From assembly GCA_022539475.1 (NCBI GenBank), contig VCMS01000407.1, positions 1-64,000 of the forward strand: a DNA stretch of 64,000 bases. The letters run 5' to 3'. Below the pieces are notes generated by a model that was not told the origin of the DNA, searched no databases, and saw nothing but the letters and a program-made list of their open reading frames with translations. Every line of letters begins with the position of its first letter. Position 1 is the first letter of the stretch. Below are positions 60,820-64,000 of the stretch, piece by piece. Position numbers and translations under genes: made by a program. The stretch comes from Gracilaria domingensis (lineage: Eukaryota; Rhodophyta; Florideophyceae; Gracilariales; Gracilariaceae).

Positions 60820-61187
60820 TATTCATGGCTCTCTTAACTTGGTTCTGCGGCCTTTAAAGAAACCTTGTCGCCGTAATGATGGACTTTCCCTAGCATAACC
60901 AGCTTCTTCCTCCTGTCGGAGCAGGTCAGATTCATTCAGCGCATTATCCCATTTCAGAGATTCTCTAAGACCCTAGCAGAACCCATTGTCATTACATCAT
61001 CATGCGGCGGTAAATTGAATTGATGTCTTTCAGTAGAATATGAGGGCACTTTCGAGGAATTTAATTTTTTCAAAAAATCACACTCATGGAAATGTCCGTG
61101 AAACTAAAACTTACGTATTTTCAATAACGTTAGTCATAATGTTTTACTACACCAGTCATATCGTCTGCAGGTCTACTGAAAACCCTC
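60820..61187 (-). repeat. Inverted duplicate, right copy, with transposase-like tail
   Basis: The first 225 bases (61187-60960 on the minus strand) match 50722-50945. The frame continues SLKWDNALNESDLLRQEEEA and RRQGFFKGRRTKLREP to a stop near 60824. It is probably a fragment of the same transposon family as 49985-51180. Confidence 0.6.
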
Positions 61188-62083
61188 TAAATTTTTCGAT
61201 AACGAGTTTTGCGTGGGACATCTGAGCAACTATTTCGCCGCAACATTTAAGAACATAGGTAAGGTCTTTTTCATGCGTCGAAGAAAAACGGATTTTGAAG
61301 AGAGCATTAGCGCTTGTTTTGCAATGAAATGAAAGTCAAGACGCAGTATGCTGCGCACCAAAATAACCACTGCCTTTAGCATATATGCTCGTTACATTGC
61401 AGATCTTTTTGAATCTATTCAGAACGGATGCAGCACCTCCATGGATGTAAACGACCAACCTTTGACGATATGATGACGTCGCTGTCCCCCTCTCCTATTC
61501 TTCGTCACATTCAGAGAGAAAAACTTCAGCTAGACAAAGTCGAGTATCCTCTTGCGGTTTTAAATCGTCTCATACATGCGGCTCACTACTGTGTTGCGAA
61601 GACACCTGCATCATATCGATCCCTTACGAAGAGAAACATAACAGTCAGACCAAATGGATACCATCCCAAGTGCAGATGACGACCATATGTCAACATCACC
61701 AGAGGTACATCAGAACGTAGCTAGCGACGAATTAATAATGTACCGGGGTTTAGCCAAAGACAAAGAACTGTAAGCATCTTTGAATTTGCAAGGTTGTACT
61801 TGTTCTTCCGAAGCAGCCAATCAAGAAGTACCAAACGCGAAGAAGATTGAAGCTTGGCGAGTTCTAGAGATACTGCTAGTTTGTGATTCAGGGGGTTTAT
61901 CACAGAAAAAGATCACCTTTCCGCTCCGAACGGATGTAGTTCGGTCAGGGTACAGTTCTGAAATCCTTTTGCCTTGTTTATGGAAGCGGTCTTCAACTAC
62001 GAAGCGATATGGACTGATGTGTCCCTTTGGTAATGATTGAGTGCATAGAACCACGGAGAGAAGGTCAACAGTTTACTCTGAAC
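61188..62083. other. No clear gene
   Basis: A plus-strand ORF at 61428-61679 (PFDDMMTSLS-like start, LAVLNRLIHAAHYCVAKTPA) may be a coding fragment. The rest shows nothing. Confidence 0.25.
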
Positions 62084-62345
62084 GTTGAATATGGTCCGAT
62101 TATGGCCGAAAAGAGATGGAAATGAGGGTGGATAGCTCGAAACGTTTTGGTAACTAGTATCTTTCCAAGACAAATAATTTCATTTTGGGACCATATAACC
62201 AGAATATGGCCCAATTATAACCAAAATATGGCCACGTACGAAAACATAAAATATCCGCTGCACGAGTTAAACTTTATCACAAAACGTCGATCCAGACGTT
62301 CTCATTTGGCCACTTTTCGGCCATATTCGGGCCATATTCGATGTT
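62084..62345. mobile_element. MITE-like element (260 bp) with inverted ends
   Basis: GAATATGGTCCGATTATGGC followed by CGAAAAG at the left (62084-62115) matches the reverse complement of the right end (62312-62342: CTTTTCGGCC, then ATATTCGGGCC and ATATTCGAT) with few mismatches. Internal ATATGGCC motifs repeat (62190-62235). It has no coding capacity. Target duplications were not identified. Confidence 0.65.
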
Positions 62346-63179
62346 CGTAAGGAACTGTCATGCACGACAATCGTTTCTAGTAGAGTTATGTCTCTGAGGA
62401 GCTCAAGGCTCTATGCGGAGGGTCTGAAAGCTTCAGTGATTGCATGAACGGGTTTTGCGCTGCCCAGAAGAGTACTATGGGCCCACCACCGCACAAATTT
62501 TGTGGTTGTTACGAGGGCTTGTACTTGTGTCGCACTTATGGAGACAAGATGAAATTCTGGCTTCCTGCATCATACATAGTAGTGTTTCTTAACTTCTCGT
62601 CCAACGAAATTGAGCTCTCCAGAAGTGATTTAAGAATCAGACAAGCGTGACCATTAATTTTTATCATTCTCAACCTACGACAGTACAAAGATTTGAAGCC
62701 TGTAATGCGCTATTGGCGGCATTAGTTCCCGTCTCTCACGACAGTGAAGTATCTGATTCCTTTTCAAAGCCCATTATTGGCTTTTTGCTATTTTTTGAGA
62801 GAGTAGTACGCGTGCAGTGCGTGGATGTGGCAAAGAAGATGTCTTATGCATTCGTTGTAAAGATAAATTGGGTAGTCTGGAGAACCAAGCTCTGCCAGGG
62901 TGTCCATAAATTGCTCAACTTCTTCGCACGATACTATGTCATATCCAGAAAAGAGAAATTCTTCCCCTGCCACCTGGCATTGTATCTATGAAGAGGACGA
63001 GAACATACTTCATATTGATTGTAAACTCTCCATTTCAGAGATCGGTACGTACCCAATGTCATAACAGTCTTCGAATAACACCCTTACTTTGGAATCTAAT
63101 TTCATCTCTTACGAGCATAAGCATCATATATGTAAAGCAATCATCGCTGGATGTCAATAGAAACCAAAACGCTCTTTCT
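62346..63179. other. No clear gene
   Basis: Overlapping ORFs on both strands at 62647-62991; the minus-strand one (62973-62788, EEFLFSGYDIVSCEEVEQFM) looks more protein-like but is short and unrecognised. Confidence 0.25.
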
Positions 63180-64000
63180 TCAGATATTTTTAATGGGGTT
63201 CTCAGCGTCCACCTCCCCTTTTATTTGTTCAAAGTCAAATCGCCATTGCCGGTCATATGCAATATATTTGCGTCGTTGTGCATTCACTAGCCGCTCACTC
63301 CGCGAACCCTGCGCCACAGTTACCCCAGTCTTGATGGGAATAAAACGAGCGTAGTTTGGATAAAAATTTCCGTTCGAACATGAGGATGCCCTTTGCGAAT
63401 AGACCCGACGAGAAAACCACTGAACGAGTACTTCAAAAATCTTTGCATGAGATTGGACCTTTTCTCGATAGGAATTCTTGCAGCGGCAGTACCAAAGGAA
63501 TAGGCCTCGCCCTACTTTGGTATAAATCTGGCCACAAATAGCATAAGCCAAACTCCTGTACCCGGTATATACTTCAAAAATGCCAAAAGTGAGAGTGGTG
63601 AGGCCACTGCCAAATGGTGCCAAAACGCACACGCGTAGGGCTATAGTCAAGACGTTGACCACGATAATCCCTAACGACTGGTATTATTTGGCTGCATACC
63701 ATATGGCCATCATGTAGATAACTCTAAAACACTTGCTAAACTTTATGCGTGGTTTCAGTTCGGAGATGGTGGCAGAAGCGGAAAAAAACGGCTCCGTAAC
63801 TACATTCGCAACCATGAGAGCAAGGTAGACGAAGTCTAGGTCCTTCGAAAAGGGGACACCATTACCAACTTTGTACTTTTGGCCGTACAAAAAGTGAAGT
63901 AAAGGATATGGATAAGCAGCCCCCACAATCCCAAAGAAAGCGGAAACAATCAGACTGGATTTTTGCGCAATGAGGAGAGTATGTAGACGTGCTTCTCGAG
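63180..64000 (-). pseudogene. Multi-span membrane protein, partial, one in-frame TAA
   Basis: The frame is open at the right edge and reads leftwards: hydrophobic SSLIVSAFFGIVGAAYPYPL, FVYLALMVANVVTEPFFSAS, VIYMMAIWYAAK, a TAA at 63684, then in the same frame SLGIIVVNVLTIALRVCVLA, FGSGLTTLTFGIFEVY and a charged tail to a stop at 63180. At least four membrane segments are visible. The single stop lies in otherwise coherent sequence. The N-terminus lies outside the window, and I do not recognise the family. Confidence 0.5.

Noticed and set aside
23833-63686. Stop-codon reassignment explaining the in-frame stops
   Set aside because: TAG, TGA and TAA each interrupt frames, and intact ORFs in the window end normally; ordinary decay fits better.
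1-64000. Bacterial contamination suggested by DNA methyltransferase and ParB motifs
   Set aside because: The methyltransferase is fused to SET, and gypsy, copia, Harbinger and plastid-targeted features occur throughout the same contig.

Overview
The window reads as nuclear DNA of a photosynthetic eukaryote, most probably a red alga (florideophyte, Chondrus-like). Long open frames lack obvious introns. A siroheme-pathway enzyme carries an N-terminal extension that looks like a plastid transit peptide (MAFV...). A nuclear copy of mitochondrial DNA carries a tRNA with anticodon UCA, which fits a mitochondrion reading UGA as Trp. An N-gap (38775-38889) shows it is a draft assembly. The organism assignment is inference; no rRNA or other taxonomic marker was recognised.

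Layout. 1-5.6 kb: nested and tandem Ty1/copia debris on the minus strand (several LTR copies, a gag start, an RNase H end) and an array of about 13 small stem-loops. 6.9-11.2 kb: a Plavaka/Tnp2-like DNA transposon with a convergent partner ORF. 11.2-13.5 kb: GC-rich host remains, with a plastid-type uroporphyrinogen-III methyltransferase broken by two frameshifts and a 70-bp minisatellite. 13546-25898: a full-length Ty3/gypsy chromovirus-type element with 541-bp LTRs and a perfect 5-bp target duplication (AGGAG). It contains a 765-codon antisense ORF between pol and the 3' LTR, and a 1353-bp copia LTR inserted into its integrase with its own duplication (ACCGA). 26.2-29.7 kb: a PIF/Harbinger transposase with a convergent DNA-binding-type partner.

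29.9-40.2 kb holds the most unusual assembly. A coiled-coil protein and a protein combining a beta-class DNA methyltransferase with a SET domain lie on the minus strand. A ParB-like protein and a decayed 2OG-Fe(II)-oxygenase-like ORF lie on the plus strand. The two sets diverge from a 1.35-kb nested palindrome (34959-36313). All parts carry frameshifts, or unrecognised tiny introns. I read it as a large mobile element loaded with DNA- and chromatin-modifying enzymes.

40.5-64 kb is gene-poor and decayed: inverted copies of a HAD-type phosphatase, an oxidoreductase with one in-frame stop, a 5'-truncated ribulose-phosphate 3-epimerase, a second gypsy remnant, Tnp2-like transposase remains, a mitochondrial insertion (trnW-UCA plus the start of atp6), a second HAD phosphatase, a proline-rich gene cut by a palindrome, a strictosidine-synthase-like pseudogene, a MITE-like element and a membrane protein running off the right edge. 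Hardly any host-type gene is intact, so the window looks like a transposon-rich, pseudogene-rich island.
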